From assembly GCF_000248075.1 (NCBI RefSeq), contig NZ_BAFB01000182.1, positions 18,950-82,949 on the forward strand: a stretch of 64,000 nt of DNA, read 5' to 3'. Made by a program: the position numbers and the translations under genes. The DNA comes from Gordonia otitidis NBRC 100426 (GTDB lineage Bacteria; Actinomycetota; Actinomycetes; Mycobacteriales; Mycobacteriaceae). Positions 26,643-35,605 of this stretch are shown piece after piece. The notes beneath the pieces were generated by a model. That model was not told the origin of the DNA and ran no database searches. It saw only the letters and a list, made by a program, of their open reading frames with translations. Each line of letters begins with the position of its first letter. The stretch's first letter is position 1.

Positions 26643-27125
26643 ATGGTCGCCATGCCCATCCCCGAATTCATCACCGACCTGCGTTCCCACGTAGGGCACG
26701 CGCCGCTGTGGCTCTCCGGTGTGAGTGGCGTGGTCCGTGACGATCACGGGCGCATCCTGCTCACCCATCGCGCCGACACCGCGGAATGGGCGGTCGTCTC
26801 GGGCGTGCTCGAGCCCGGCGAGGAGCCTGCGCGTGCCATCGTTCGCGAGATCGCCGAGGAGACCGCCGTCGACGCCGAGGTGGTACGGCTGACCAGCGTC
26901 GACGTCACTCCGATGGTCACCTACCCCAACGGTGATCAGACTCGCTACCTCGACGTGTGCTTCCTGGTCCGCCACGTCGCCGGAACACCACGCGCGGCCG
27001 ACGACGAGAACACCGAGGTCGCGTGGTTCGCGCCCGATGACCTACCCGCGAACCTCGCCGAGACGTCGAGGCTCCGCATCGAGAAAGCACTGAGTGACGC
27101 CGCGGAGGCATGGTTTCGACGCTGA
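26643..27125 (+). CDS. Nudix hydrolase (MutT-like)
   Basis: A 160-residue Nudix protein. The Nudix box is GVLEPGEEPARAIVREIAEETAV, with the metal-binding REIAEE core, at about residues 58-80. It should hydrolyse a nucleoside diphosphate linked to another group, for example a damaged nucleotide, an NDP-sugar or an ADP-ribose compound. The start may instead be the ATG at 26652 (MPIPEF). It is followed by the quinone oxidoreductase gene in the same direction but 145 bp away. Confidence 0.88.
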   Translation: MVAMPIPEFITDLRSHVGHAPLWLSGVSGVVRDDHGRILLTHRADTAEWAVVSGVLEPGEEPARAIVREIAEETAVDAEVVRLTSVDVTPMVTYPNGDQTRYLDVCFLVRHVAGTPRAADDENTEVAWFAPDDLPANLAETSRLRIEKALSDAAEAWFRR

Positions 27126-27270
27126 GCGGAGCCGGGTGATGAGTGTCGTGTCACTCACGCCGCGAGTGGCGGGGTCGAGGCCTGCCTGTTCGTCGGAGTT
27201 AGCGCGATCGACACCGGACGGTGACCTTCGGATCGGAATAGCACCGCAGCGACTGCGCCTTGAACCAGAT

Positions 27271-28308
27271 ATGGCCGATGCAACGAACACAGAGTCCTCG
27301 AACACTGGCTCAGCGAAGACACCGACCAACGAGAACACCCTCGACATAGAGTCGGCTGCCGTCACCGCGCGGCAAGCCGTGGCAACCGCATACGGTGATC
27401 CCACCTCCGTGGTGGAGATCGTGAAGGCCGAACTCCCCCTCCCCGACACTGGCCAGGCGGTCATCGACGTGACCGCGATCGGGGTCAACCCGATCGATGC
27501 GAAGACCGTCTCCGGAGCCATGGGCGGCGACACATCGAAGCTGCCCCTGCCCATCGGACATGAACTCGCGGGTGTCGTCCGTGCGGTCGGCAGTTCGACC
27601 GGCGACACCCCGCCGACCACCTTCACTCCCGGCGACGAGGTCATCGTCTATCCGGCACCCGGCGCGTTCGCCGATCACGTCGTCGTCGATCTCTCCTCCG
27701 TCCATTCCCGACCCGCAGGGCTCGACGCCGAGCACGGCGCAGGACTTCTCCTCGTGGGAGTGACGGCAGCCGACGTGGTGGCCACCGCCGCGATCACGCC
27801 AGACGACACCGTCCTGATCCATGGGGGCGCGGGTGCCGTCGGGTCGATCGCGGTCCAGCTCGCACTCAGAATCGGCGCGACGGTGGTCGCCACCGCCTCA
27901 CCTGCCAACCACGAGTACCTGCGTGAACTCGGCGCCACCCCGGTGGCGTACGGCGACGGTCTGCCCGACCGGGTCCGTGCCGCGGCGCCCGACGGCGTCA
28001 CCGCGGCGATCGACACCGTGGGCACGGACGAGGCGATCGACGTGTCGCTCGAACTCGTCGCCGATCGCGCGCGCATCGTGAGCATCGCAGCGTTCGGACG
28101 TGGCGAGGACGGCATCGTCCTGGTCAACGGCAGCACTCCCCAGAGCAAGGAGAACCGGGCGGCCGCCGTCGACGGACTGATCGCCGACGCCGCTTCGGGA
28201 GCTCTGGTCACCGACATCGCGGCGACCTATCCCCTGGATCGAGCGGGACAAGCACTCGAGGATCTCCTGACCTCGCATCCCCGCGGCAAGTTCGTACTGT
28301 TGCCCTGA
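27271..28308 (+). CDS. Zinc-free quinone oxidoreductase (MDR family)
   Basis: A 345-residue NADPH-dependent oxidoreductase of the QOR branch. It has the GVNPIDAKTVSG segment, the nucleotide motif LIHGGAGAVGSIAVQLA (about residues 187-203) and no cysteine zinc ligands. It would reduce quinones or alpha,beta-unsaturated carbonyls. A polar leader of about 30 residues precedes the domain; ATG 27271 is the best start available. It is followed 125 bp downstream by the aldo/keto reductase, and the two may work together on reactive carbonyls. Confidence 0.87.
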   Translation: MADATNTESSNTGSAKTPTNENTLDIESAAVTARQAVATAYGDPTSVVEIVKAELPLPDTGQAVIDVTAIGVNPIDAKTVSGAMGGDTSKLPLPIGHELAGVVRAVGSSTGDTPPTTFTPGDEVIVYPAPGAFADHVVVDLSSVHSRPAGLDAEHGAGLLLVGVTAADVVATAAITPDDTVLIHGGAGAVGSIAVQLALRIGATVVATASPANHEYLRELGATPVAYGDGLPDRVRAAAPDGVTAAIDTVGTDEAIDVSLELVADRARIVSIAAFGRGEDGIVLVNGSTPQSKENRAAAVDGLIADAASGALVTDIAATYPLDRAGQALEDLLTSHPRGKFVLLP

Positions 28309-28433
28309 ACCGGCACCCATGGGAGTAGCCGCGCTGGTTGCCCCTGCTGAGCCACACCCCGATCCCGCTCGCGGATGCAGACCGCGCGTCCTGACGGCCC
28401 CGGGATCGATCCCAACGAAGTGAAAGGTGTTCC

Positions 28434-29264
28434 ATGACAGTGCCACTCATCACCCTCAACAACGGGCTCCAGATTCCCCAGCTCGGATTCGGCGTGTTCC
28501 AGATCGAGCCGGAGAAGACCGTCGACGCCGTGCGCACTGCGCTCGACGTCGGCTACCGCCACATCGACACCGCCGAGATGTACGGAAACGAGAAGCAGGT
28601 CGGCGAGGGCGTGAACGGATCGGACGTCCCACGCGATCAGGTGTTCATCACCAGCAAACTGAACAACAACCACCACGACTACGACGATGCGATCAAGGCG
28701 ACAGATCAGACGCTGGCCGATCTGGGCGTCGACGCCGTCGATCTGTTCCTGATCCACTGGCCGCTGCCAGAGGTCGGCGATTTCGTCGACACATGGAAGG
28801 CCATGGAGAAGATCTACGCCGACGGCAAGGCGCGCGCGATCGGCGTGTCCAATTTCCAGAAGCACCACCTCGAGCGACTCTTCGCCGAGACGGAGATCGT
28901 GCCCGCTGTCAACCAGATCGAGGTTCATCCGTACCTGACGCAGGACGACCTGCGCGCGTTCAACGCCGATCACGGCATCGCGACCGAAGCGTGGTCGCCG
29001 ATTGCACAGGGCGACGTCCTCGACGACCCGGTGTTGAAGAAGATCGCCGAGGAGAAGGGCAAGTCGACTGCCCAGGTGACACTACGTTGGCACATCCAGC
29101 GTGGCGACATCATCTTCCCCAAGTCGGTCACCCGCTCGCGCGTCGAGGAGAACTTCGACATCTTCGACTTCGAGCTGACCGGCGACGACATGGCCGCCAT
29201 CGACGGCCTCAACAAGAACAAGCGACGCGGACCCGATCCGGACACGTTCAACTACGTGCCCTGA
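28434..29264 (+). CDS. Aldo/keto reductase (2,5-diketo-D-gluconate reductase type)
   Basis: A 276-residue TIM-barrel NADPH reductase of normal length. The catalytic tetrad is visible: Asp in DVGYRHIDTAEMYG, Tyr in the same segment, Lys in FITSKLNN and His in FLIHWPLP. The C-terminal cofactor motif is IFPKSVTRSRVEEN. It reduces aldehydes and ketones in the cytoplasm. ATG 28434 follows GAAAGGTG. The gene ends at a strong terminator. Confidence 0.93.
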   Translation: MTVPLITLNNGLQIPQLGFGVFQIEPEKTVDAVRTALDVGYRHIDTAEMYGNEKQVGEGVNGSDVPRDQVFITSKLNNNHHDYDDAIKATDQTLADLGVDAVDLFLIHWPLPEVGDFVDTWKAMEKIYADGKARAIGVSNFQKHHLERLFAETEIVPAVNQIEVHPYLTQDDLRAFNADHGIATEAWSPIAQGDVLDDPVLKKIAEEKGKSTAQVTLRWHIQRGDIIFPKSVTRSRVEENFDIFDFELTGDDMAAIDGLNKNKRRGPDPDTFNYVP

Positions 29265-29286
29265 ACCGCTACGCGTTCACCAATCT

Positions 29287-29324
29287 CGCTCCCGCTCACC
29301 TCATCCGGTGAGCGGGAGCGCTTT
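29287..29324 (+). terminator. Intrinsic terminator of the aldo/keto reductase gene
   Basis: CGCTCCCGCTCACC (29287-29300) and GGTGAGCGGGAGCG (29307-29320) form a perfect 14-bp stem with a 6-nt loop, followed by CTTT, 22 bp after the stop codon. Confidence 0.85.
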
Positions 29325-29507
29325 GTGCGGTAGGTCGACCGCCGATCGCGCCGCGTGGACGTTGTGGCGGACCTCGCGGCTGCAACCTCCGTTGATCGGC
29401 CCGCGCGTGGGCTCAGGAGGCATCCGAGCAGAGGTCAAACGCCCGCCGATCAAGTATCAAACGCCCCGGCGATCGGGTCCTCGAACGTCGGCGCGCAGAA
29501 TGACCTC

Positions 29508-30695
29508 ATGAAGATCTCGCACCGCGCGCAGCAGGTCGCTCCGTTCTACGCGATGGAGTTCGCGAGCAGGGCCGTCGCCGTCGAGTCGCGGGGGCGGCGC
29601 GTGATCCGACTCAACATCGGCGAACCCGACTTCGGTGCACCACCCGCGTTTCTCGCCGCGGCACGGGAGGTTACCGACGGTCGACCGCTGACCTACACGG
29701 GCGCGCTCGGCCTGCCGGAGTTGCGTGAGTCCATCGCCGATTTCTATCGTCACCACTTCCGCGCTGACGGAGTCACCGCGGCGAACGTCGCGGTGACCTC
29801 CGGAGCGTCCGCAGCACTGCTCCTCGCATGCGCGACCCTGATCGACGAGGGCGACGACGTACTGATCGGCGATCCGTCGTACCCCTGCAATCGACAGTTC
29901 GCCCAGGCATTCGGCGCGCGCGTGCAACTGGTGCCCACCGGGGTTCCCGAACGGTTCCAACTCACGGCTGACGCAGTCGACGCCGCGTGGAGCGATGACA
30001 CCCGCGGCGTCATCGTGGCGTCGCCATCGAATCCGACCGGCACATCGCTGCGTCACGACGAGCTCACCGACCTGTGCCACCGTGTCTCCGCGCGCGGCGG
30101 ATGGAGCATCGTCGACGAGATCTATCTGGGGTTGTCGGATCCCGGTGCCGACGGCCGCCCGCCGCGCAGCGTCCTCGCCGATCAGTCACTGTCGTCGGAC
30201 GTCGTTGTGGTCAACAGCTTTTCGAAGTACTTCGGCATGACCGGTTGGCGACTCGGGTGGTGCATTCTGCCAGCGGACGTCGTCGACGCCGTCGAACGTC
30301 TCGCGCAGAACTTCTACGTGTGCCCGCCCACCCCTGCGCAGTTCGCCGCGCTGAGTTGCTTCACCCCCGAATCGCTTGCGGTGTGCGAGGACCGGCGGCG
30401 CCAGTTCGTTCAGCGGCGCCAGCTCGTCCTCGACGCGCTCACCCCGACGGCGCTGAAGATACCGGTGGCCCCCGACGGCGCGTTCTACGTCTACATCGAT
30501 GTTTCCGAGACGGGACTCGACTCGTGGGAGTTCTGCGAGCGCGCACTCACAGAAGCACATGTAGCCCTCACTCCCGGAAAGGATTTCGGCATCGCGACAG
30601 CTGACCGTTATGTGCGGCTCTCCTATGCCGCGTCGACCGCCGACCTCACCGAAGGCCTGGACAGGATCGCACACTTCGTCGAAGGACTCGCATGA
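29508..30695 (+). CDS. Class I PLP-dependent aminotransferase
   Basis: A 395-residue fold-type I aminotransferase. Motifs are NIGEPDFGAP, the tyrosine-stacking region GDPSYPCN, ASPSNPTGT (Asn), DEIYLGL (Asp/Tyr) and the PLP lysine in NSFSKYFGMTGWRLGW; the substrate-carboxylate arginine is in RYVRLSYA. It would exchange amino groups between an amino acid and a 2-oxo acid. ATG 29508 was chosen at the family start. The stop overlaps the next gene's ATG by 4 bp (ATGA), so it is coupled to the serine hydrolase. The substrate is unknown; a biosynthetic or amine-catabolic role in the neighbouring island is possible. Confidence 0.92.
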   Translation: MKISHRAQQVAPFYAMEFASRAVAVESRGRRVIRLNIGEPDFGAPPAFLAAAREVTDGRPLTYTGALGLPELRESIADFYRHHFRADGVTAANVAVTSGASAALLLACATLIDEGDDVLIGDPSYPCNRQFAQAFGARVQLVPTGVPERFQLTADAVDAAWSDDTRGVIVASPSNPTGTSLRHDELTDLCHRVSARGGWSIVDEIYLGLSDPGADGRPPRSVLADQSLSSDVVVVNSFSKYFGMTGWRLGWCILPADVVDAVERLAQNFYVCPPTPAQFAALSCFTPESLAVCEDRRRQFVQRRQLVLDALTPTALKIPVAPDGAFYVYIDVSETGLDSWEFCERALTEAHVALTPGKDFGIATADRYVRLSYAASTADLTEGLDRIAHFVEGLA

Positions 30696-31885
30696 GCATC
30701 AGTACGGCCACGATCACCGCGACCGTCGACGACCACCTCGACCACCTCGATCTCGGACCGTCCGGACTCCCCGGGGTCATCGCCGGGGTCAGCACCACCG
30801 CCGAAACCCAATGCGTCGCAGCCCGTGGCGAGAAGTCGACGGGCACCGGTGAACCTATTGCGACCGACGCGATCTGCTCGATGTATTCGGTGACCAAGTC
30901 GCTGACGGCGACCGTCGCCGTCCAGCTCGTCGACGACGGCCTGCTCGACCTCGATGCCCCGGCCGCCGAGTACGAACCACGACTGCGCGACGTCGCGGTG
31001 CTCGCCGGCTTCGACGGCACGGGCACACCGATCCTACGGGCTCCGCGGACTGCGATCACGACCCGACAATTACTCACCCACACTTCAGGTTTCGGCTACA
31101 CCTTCTTCGACGAGGACACATCGCGCGCAGCGAAGGCACTGTCGGTCCCCGACGTCGCCACCGGGAGCATCGAATCGCTGCGTACACCGTTGGTGTTCGA
31201 CCCCGGCAGCGCGTGGCTCTACGGCATCGGTCTCGACTGGGTCGGCCTGGTGATCGAGGCCATCGCGGGCACACGTCTGGGCACGGTGATGGGCGAACGC
31301 CTCCTCACCCCACTCGGTATGCGCGACACGACGTTCGCGCGTGACGAGGCGAAACTCGAGCGCGCGTCGACGATCCACGCGCGGATGCCCGACGGTTCGC
31401 TCAAGCCCCTGCGTCGGCCGACCGCGCCCGATACCCCGGCCGTCGACCTCGGCGGACAGGGGTTGTACTCCACCGTCGGCGATCTTCTGACGTTCCTGCG
31501 CATGTGGCTCGCCGATGGCCGCTCCGACGACGGCGAGCAGATCCTGCACCCCGACACCGTGCGCTCCGCGACCCGCAACCAGCTACGTTCCGGTGCCGTC
31601 ACCGCGCTGCCCGGCGTCGACCCACGCCGAACCCACAGCATGGAGTTCTTCCCCGGCATCGCCAAGGGTTGGTCGCTGGTCGGGATGACCAACGAGCAGG
31701 ATGCGCCGACCGGGCGATCCGCGGGCAGCTTCGGCTGGGCCGGGCTCGCCAACATCTACTTCTGGGCGGATCGTCGGGCGGGAATCGCGGGCGTGTGGGC
31801 CACGCAGTTGTTCCCGTTCGGGGATCCGGCGGCGTTGTCGGCGTATCTGCAGTTCGAGAAGGCGGTGTACGACTCGTTGCGCTGA
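30692..31885 (+). CDS. Serine hydrolase, class C beta-lactamase/esterase VIII family
   Basis: A 397-residue protein without signal peptide. The S-x-x-K motif is SVTK in MYSVTKSLTA (about residue 66), the tyrosine motif is in WLYGIGLDW (about residue 173) and GGQGLYST replaces the KTG-type box. Such cytoplasmic proteins are esterases, amidases or D-aminopeptidases more often than true beta-lactamases. It is translated from an ATGA overlap with the aminotransferase gene. A 19-bp tandem duplication begins at its final codons and continues past the stop. Confidence 0.85.
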   Translation: MSISTATITATVDDHLDHLDLGPSGLPGVIAGVSTTAETQCVAARGEKSTGTGEPIATDAICSMYSVTKSLTATVAVQLVDDGLLDLDAPAAEYEPRLRDVAVLAGFDGTGTPILRAPRTAITTRQLLTHTSGFGYTFFDEDTSRAAKALSVPDVATGSIESLRTPLVFDPGSAWLYGIGLDWVGLVIEAIAGTRLGTVMGERLLTPLGMRDTTFARDEAKLERASTIHARMPDGSLKPLRRPTAPDTPAVDLGGQGLYSTVGDLLTFLRMWLADGRSDDGEQILHPDTVRSATRNQLRSGAVTALPGVDPRRTHSMEFFPGIAKGWSLVGMTNEQDAPTGRSAGSFGWAGLANIYFWADRRAGIAGVWATQLFPFGDPAALSAYLQFEKAVYDSLR

Positions 31886-31904
31886 GTACGACTCATTGCG
31901 CTGA
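31867..31904 (+). repeat. 19-bp tandem duplication spanning a stop codon
   Basis: GTACGACTCGTTGCGCTGA (31867-31885) is repeated with one change at 31886-31904. The first copy ends exactly with the TGA of the serine hydrolase gene, so the duplication copied the last codons and the stop. Confidence 0.85.
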
Positions 31905-32220
31905 ACCCAGCGGCCGTCGACGTGCCGTGGCCGCACGGCTCATCCGACCGATCTCACCCATCGCACACGCTCCGACGGCACCGTCTCGAGCACCGTGGTG
32001 TCGAATCCGCGACCGGCGGAAACGGAATTCGGGCACCCCACCCGAGTCACGACTACCGCTCACGTCCTCCGTCTACCAGCCCGCGAGTCCGTCGGTGGTG
32101 GTCAACGCCTGATACACATCCTGTGTAGTGGCGCCGTCGATGCCGACTCTGTGCGGGATGTCGCTTATCGGGCACTCCCTGTCTCGTGTGAAGGTGTCGT
32201 GATGTCGTTCGGAAGGCGTC
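31886..32220. other. Intergenic stretch without a recognisable gene
   Basis: About 335 bp between the serine hydrolase and the class II aldolase. It opens with the second half of the 19-bp duplication. Open frames in it are arginine-rich shadows with no ribosome site or family signal. A region before 32221 (GGAAGG) may be the ribosome site of the aldolase gene. Confidence 0.5.
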
Positions 32221-32949
32221 GTGAAGGATCGAGACCTGAGAGCGAGGTCGTCTCACTGCGCCGAAGCGGGTGCACGGGCTACGGTCGAAGACGTGGACAT
32301 CGTCGATCAGCGGGTACCCCTGTGCGTCGCCGCGCATCACCTGGCGGCGGCAGGCAAGTCGCTGAGCACTGGCGGAAACCTGTCGGTGCGCGTCGGCGAT
32401 CACGTTCTGGTCACCCCGTCCGGTGCCCGACTCGACTCCGTACAGCCCGGTCAGTTGGTCGTCGTCGACATGAACGGCACTGTCGTCGTGGAGACCCGCT
32501 ACCGCCCGACCGCCGAGCTGCAGTTCCACCTCGACCTGTACCGGTCGACGTCGGCGTCGGCGATCGCTCACGCACACCCGCTCGCGTCGGTAGCGGTGTC
32601 GGCGATCACCGAGGTCCTCCCGCCCATCCACTACGACGCCGCGATGGTCGGCGGCTCGGTCAGGGTCGCACCCTATGCGGTGTTCGGCAGTCCAGAATTG
32701 AGCAAGTACGTCGTCGACGCGCTGTTTGAACGCACCGCCGCACTCATGCGAAACCACGGCTCGGTCGCCATCGGCGGCAACATCGAGACCGCATGCGAGC
32801 ACCTCGGCGTCGTCGAATGGCTCAGCGAGGTCTACCTCAAGGCCGTCAGCGCCGGCGCGCCCGCTGTCCTCGGCGACGAGCACCTCACCGAGGTCGTCGC
32901 CACCGCCGCGCGCCGGGCCTACCGCCCCTACCCCGGCCACGATCGCTGA
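32221..32949 (+). CDS. Class II aldolase/adducin-family protein
   Basis: A protein of 242 residues from GTG 32221, or 218 from GTG 32293. The family zinc ligands are present in AHAHPLAS (two His) and RNHG (third His); STGGNLSVRV and TPSGA form the substrate phosphate/oxyanion regions. Relatives include L-fuculose-phosphate and ribulose-phosphate aldolases and some decarboxylases. It stands between the aminotransferase pair and the monooxygenase operon on the same strand. The start at 32221 has the better ribosome site, but 32293 fits the domain. Confidence 0.83.
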   Translation: MKDRDLRARSSHCAEAGARATVEDVDIVDQRVPLCVAAHHLAAAGKSLSTGGNLSVRVGDHVLVTPSGARLDSVQPGQLVVVDMNGTVVVETRYRPTAELQFHLDLYRSTSASAIAHAHPLASVAVSAITEVLPPIHYDAAMVGGSVRVAPYAVFGSPELSKYVVDALFERTAALMRNHGSVAIGGNIETACEHLGVVEWLSEVYLKAVSAGAPAVLGDEHLTEVVATAARRAYRPYPGHDR

Positions 32950-33101
32950 CCCTGCGAGCTTCGGCGGCACCCGTTCGATCTCGAGTCGGCACGCTACATC
33001 GGTTCAATAGATGTAATACCTCTGTTATGCCCGCTGTACAGATGCAGTCGACGCGGCGATCATTGACTGGACGGCAGACGAACCGAACAGCGGAGGTAGA
33101 G

Positions 33102-34445
33102 ATGGTCGGCAACACCACGACGACACAGGTCGAGGTTCTCATCGTGGGTGCGGGCCAGGCAGGCATCGCGATGAGCGAGCACCTCAGCGCTCAGGGCATC
33201 GGTCATCTCGTGGTCGAACGCGACCGCGTCGCGGAGCGATGGCGCACCTGGCGTTGGGACTCACTCGTGGCTAACGGCCCGGCGTGGCACGACCGGTTCC
33301 CCGGAATGCAGTTCGCGGTCGATCCCGACGCCTTCGCGACGAAGGACCAGGTCGCCGACTACCTGAACGCCTATGCGCAGCAGATCGGTGCACCCATCCG
33401 GACCGGTGTGGAAGTAACGTCGGTTCGCAAGAAGCAGGGCGACAACGGTTTTCACGTCGAGACGTCCGACGGACCGATCGAGGCGGGGTTCGTGGTGGCA
33501 GCCACCGGCGCATTCCAGACACCTGTCATCCCCGACGTCGTGCCGCGCGAGGCGCCCCTGCATCAGATCCACTCGAGCGACTACCACAATCCCGAAGAAC
33601 TGCCTGACGGCGGCGTCCTCGTGATCGGCGCCGGATCGTCCGGCGTACAGATCGCAGCCGAACTCCGCGCCTCCGGTCGCCCGACCCATCTCGCCGTCGG
33701 CCCGCACGATCGACCTCCGCGCAGCTATCGTGGCCGCGACTTCTGTTGGTGGCTGGGTGTTCTCGGAAAATGGGACGCTGCCGCACCGCCCGTCGGGGCA
33801 GAGCACGTGACCATCGCCGTCAGCGGTGCAGGCGGCGGGCACACCGTCGACTTCCGTGACCTCGCGGCGAGCGGCATCACCCTGCTCGGCCGCGCAGAAC
33901 ACTTCGACGGCACGACGATGACCTTCGCACCGGACCTGCGCACGAACATCGAGAACGGCGATGCAAGCTACCTTGCGATGCTGCGCGAAGCCGACGACTA
34001 CATCGCCCGCAACGGACTCGACCTGCCCGCCGAACCGCAAGCGCATCAACTCGGGCCACTCCCCGACTGTGTCACGGACCCGATCTCCCATCTCGACCTC
34101 GCCGCGGCCGGGATCACGACCATCGTGTGGGCCACCGGGTTCGCCTACGACTACAGCTGGCTCCGCGTCGACGCATTCGACGACCGGGGCAGGCCGATCC
34201 ACCAGCGCGGCGTCTCCCCCGAATCCGGCGTGTACTTCCTCGGGTTGCCGTGGTTGTCGCGGCGTGGATCGAGCTTCATCTGGGGCGTGTGGCACGACGC
34301 CAAGTACCTGGCCGACCAGATCGCCATCCAGCGCGGCTATCTGGCCTACCGCCCGGATCGTCACCAGGAGAGCATCCCGGCACCGACACAGACATCGGCA
34401 CAGCACAACGACTCCGATGCTCTTGCCACACAAGCAATGTCCTGA
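33102..34445 (+). CDS. Flavin-dependent monooxygenase; candidate imidazoleacetate-type ring hydroxylase
   Basis: A 447-residue FAD/NAD(P) oxidoreductase of the CzcO/FMO group. FAD motif VGAGQAGIA is at residues 15-23, the WRTWRWDSL segment follows, and the NADPH motif VIGAGSSGVQ lies near residue 175; ATGFAYDY closes the FAD site. It is the first gene of a five-gene operon ending in aspartase, with ribosome site GGAGGT. The family includes amine- and heterocycle-oxidising enzymes. From context I infer oxygenation of a heterocyclic acid such as imidazoleacetate, but the family alone does not show this. Confidence 0.85.
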   Translation: MVGNTTTTQVEVLIVGAGQAGIAMSEHLSAQGIGHLVVERDRVAERWRTWRWDSLVANGPAWHDRFPGMQFAVDPDAFATKDQVADYLNAYAQQIGAPIRTGVEVTSVRKKQGDNGFHVETSDGPIEAGFVVAATGAFQTPVIPDVVPREAPLHQIHSSDYHNPEELPDGGVLVIGAGSSGVQIAAELRASGRPTHLAVGPHDRPPRSYRGRDFCWWLGVLGKWDAAAPPVGAEHVTIAVSGAGGGHTVDFRDLAASGITLLGRAEHFDGTTMTFAPDLRTNIENGDASYLAMLREADDYIARNGLDLPAEPQAHQLGPLPDCVTDPISHLDLAAAGITTIVWATGFAYDYSWLRVDAFDDRGRPIHQRGVSPESGVYFLGLPWLSRRGSSFIWGVWHDAKYLADQIAIQRGYLAYRPDRHQESIPAPTQTSAQHNDSDALATQAMS

Positions 34446-34481
34446 CCCGGTCCACCCATCTCAGCAGGAGGAGCATCCCGT

Positions 34482-34934
34482 ATGAGCGCAGCAGTCAGCC
34501 CTGACGTCACACACACCCGCATCCGACCCTTCAACACCCGTGACACCTACCCGGAGCAGAATCTCGACAACGACCTGTGCCAGGCCGTCGTCGCGGGCGG
34601 CGTGGTCTATCTGCGCGGTCAGATCGGGCAGGACCTCGACACCCGCGAGTCGGTCGGCATCGGCGACGTCGAGGCGCAGGCAGAGAAGGCGATGAGCAAC
34701 ATCGCCATGCTCCTCGACGAGGCGGGCAGTTCTCTGCGCGACATCGTCAAGGTCACCGTCTACCTCACCGACATCCGCTACCGCGAGACGGTCTATCGCG
34801 TGATGGGCCGGTGGCTCAAGGGCGTGTACCCGGTCTCGACCGGTCTCGTCGTCGACGCGCTTGCACGGCCGGAATGGCTCGTCGAGATCGACGCAACCGC
34901 CGTACTCAGCGAACAGGCGGGCGCAGAGCGATGA
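34482..34934 (+). CDS. Rid-family (YjgF/YER057c/UK114) protein lacking the canonical arginine
   Basis: A 150-residue trimeric Rid protein. Typical elements are VVYLRGQIGQD, LDEAGSSLRDIVKVTVYLTD and the LVEIDA strand with its glutamate. Aligned by eye with E. coli RidA, the 2-aminoacrylate-binding Arg105 falls on a leucine (VVDALARPEW), so it is probably not a classical imine deaminase but one of the arginine-less Rid subgroups that sit in catabolic operons. It is preceded by AGGAGG-type sequence 36 bp after the monooxygenase, and its stop overlaps the DUF1028 start. Confidence 0.85.
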   Translation: MSAAVSPDVTHTRIRPFNTRDTYPEQNLDNDLCQAVVAGGVVYLRGQIGQDLDTRESVGIGDVEAQAEKAMSNIAMLLDEAGSSLRDIVKVTVYLTDIRYRETVYRVMGRWLKGVYPVSTGLVVDALARPEWLVEIDATAVLSEQAGAER

Positions 34935-35605
34935 CGATGTCCCTCGTCGCCCGCGACGCGGAGAGCGGCGCGTTCGGCATCGTCGTGTGTTCGTCGAGCC
35001 CCGCGGTTGCCGCTCGCTGCGCCCACGTACGCCCGGGTGTGGGTGTCGTCGCCTCACAGAATGTCACCAACCCGGCACTCGGCCCCGCGGTCCTCGACGG
35101 TCTGGCCGACGGACTCGGCGCCGAGAAGGCACTCGCCACAGCACTGTCGGAAGAGTCGCACGCCGAGTACCGCCAGGTCACCGTGGTGGACGCCAACGGG
35201 GCGACAGCGCTGCATTCGGGACCTCGTAGTCTCGGCATTTACGGCGGCCTCGAGGGCGATCAGGCCGTTGCAGCGGGAAACATGCTCGCCGACGTCGCGG
35301 TGCTCGACGCTCTGATGTCCGGTTATGCACAGAGCACGGCGGATGCTCTCGAGCGGCGATTGCTCGACGGGCTCCGCACCGCGCTGGAGGCGGGAGGCGA
35401 GGAGGGGCCGGTACATTCGGCGGGCCTCGTCGTCGTCGAGGACGTTGCGTGGCCGGTGACGGATCTGCGTGTCGACTTCGCCGACGACCCGCTCGCCGAT
35501 CTCAGCGCGCTGTGGGATATCTGGCGTCCGCAGAAGAACGATTATCGCGTGCGCGGTGTCGACCCGACCCGCGCTCCCTCCTACGGGGTTCCGGGGGACC
35601 TGTGA
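34931..35605 (+). CDS. DUF1028 (Ntn-hydrolase-like) protein
   Basis: A 224-residue protein. The N-terminus MTMSLVARDAESGAFGIVV and later VTVVDANGATALHSG are typical of DUF1028, which has an Ntn-hydrolase-like fold and often occurs beside Rid proteins and amidohydrolases in catabolic operons. A short C-terminal region (about 185-224) carries DDPLADLSALWDIW. The start ATG overlaps the Rid stop (ATGA) and the stop overlaps the next start (GTGA), so translation is coupled. A hydrolytic role on an imine or amide intermediate is inferred only from context. Confidence 0.85.
   Translation: MTMSLVARDAESGAFGIVVCSSSPAVAARCAHVRPGVGVVASQNVTNPALGPAVLDGLADGLGAEKALATALSEESHAEYRQVTVVDANGATALHSGPRSLGIYGGLEGDQAVAAGNMLADVAVLDALMSGYAQSTADALERRLLDGLRTALEAGGEEGPVHSAGLVVVEDVAWPVTDLRVDFADDPLADLSALWDIWRPQKNDYRVRGVDPTRAPSYGVPGDL

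Noticed and set aside
27230..27270. GGAAT before the quinone oxidoreductase as a SigH promoter
   Set aside because: No GTT at 17-19 bp downstream of the GGAAT, so the -10 element is missing.
30692..31885. Antibiotic-resistance beta-lactamase
   Set aside because: No signal peptide, and the KTG and YxN motifs are changed; the protein fits cytoplasmic family VIII esterases/amidases better.
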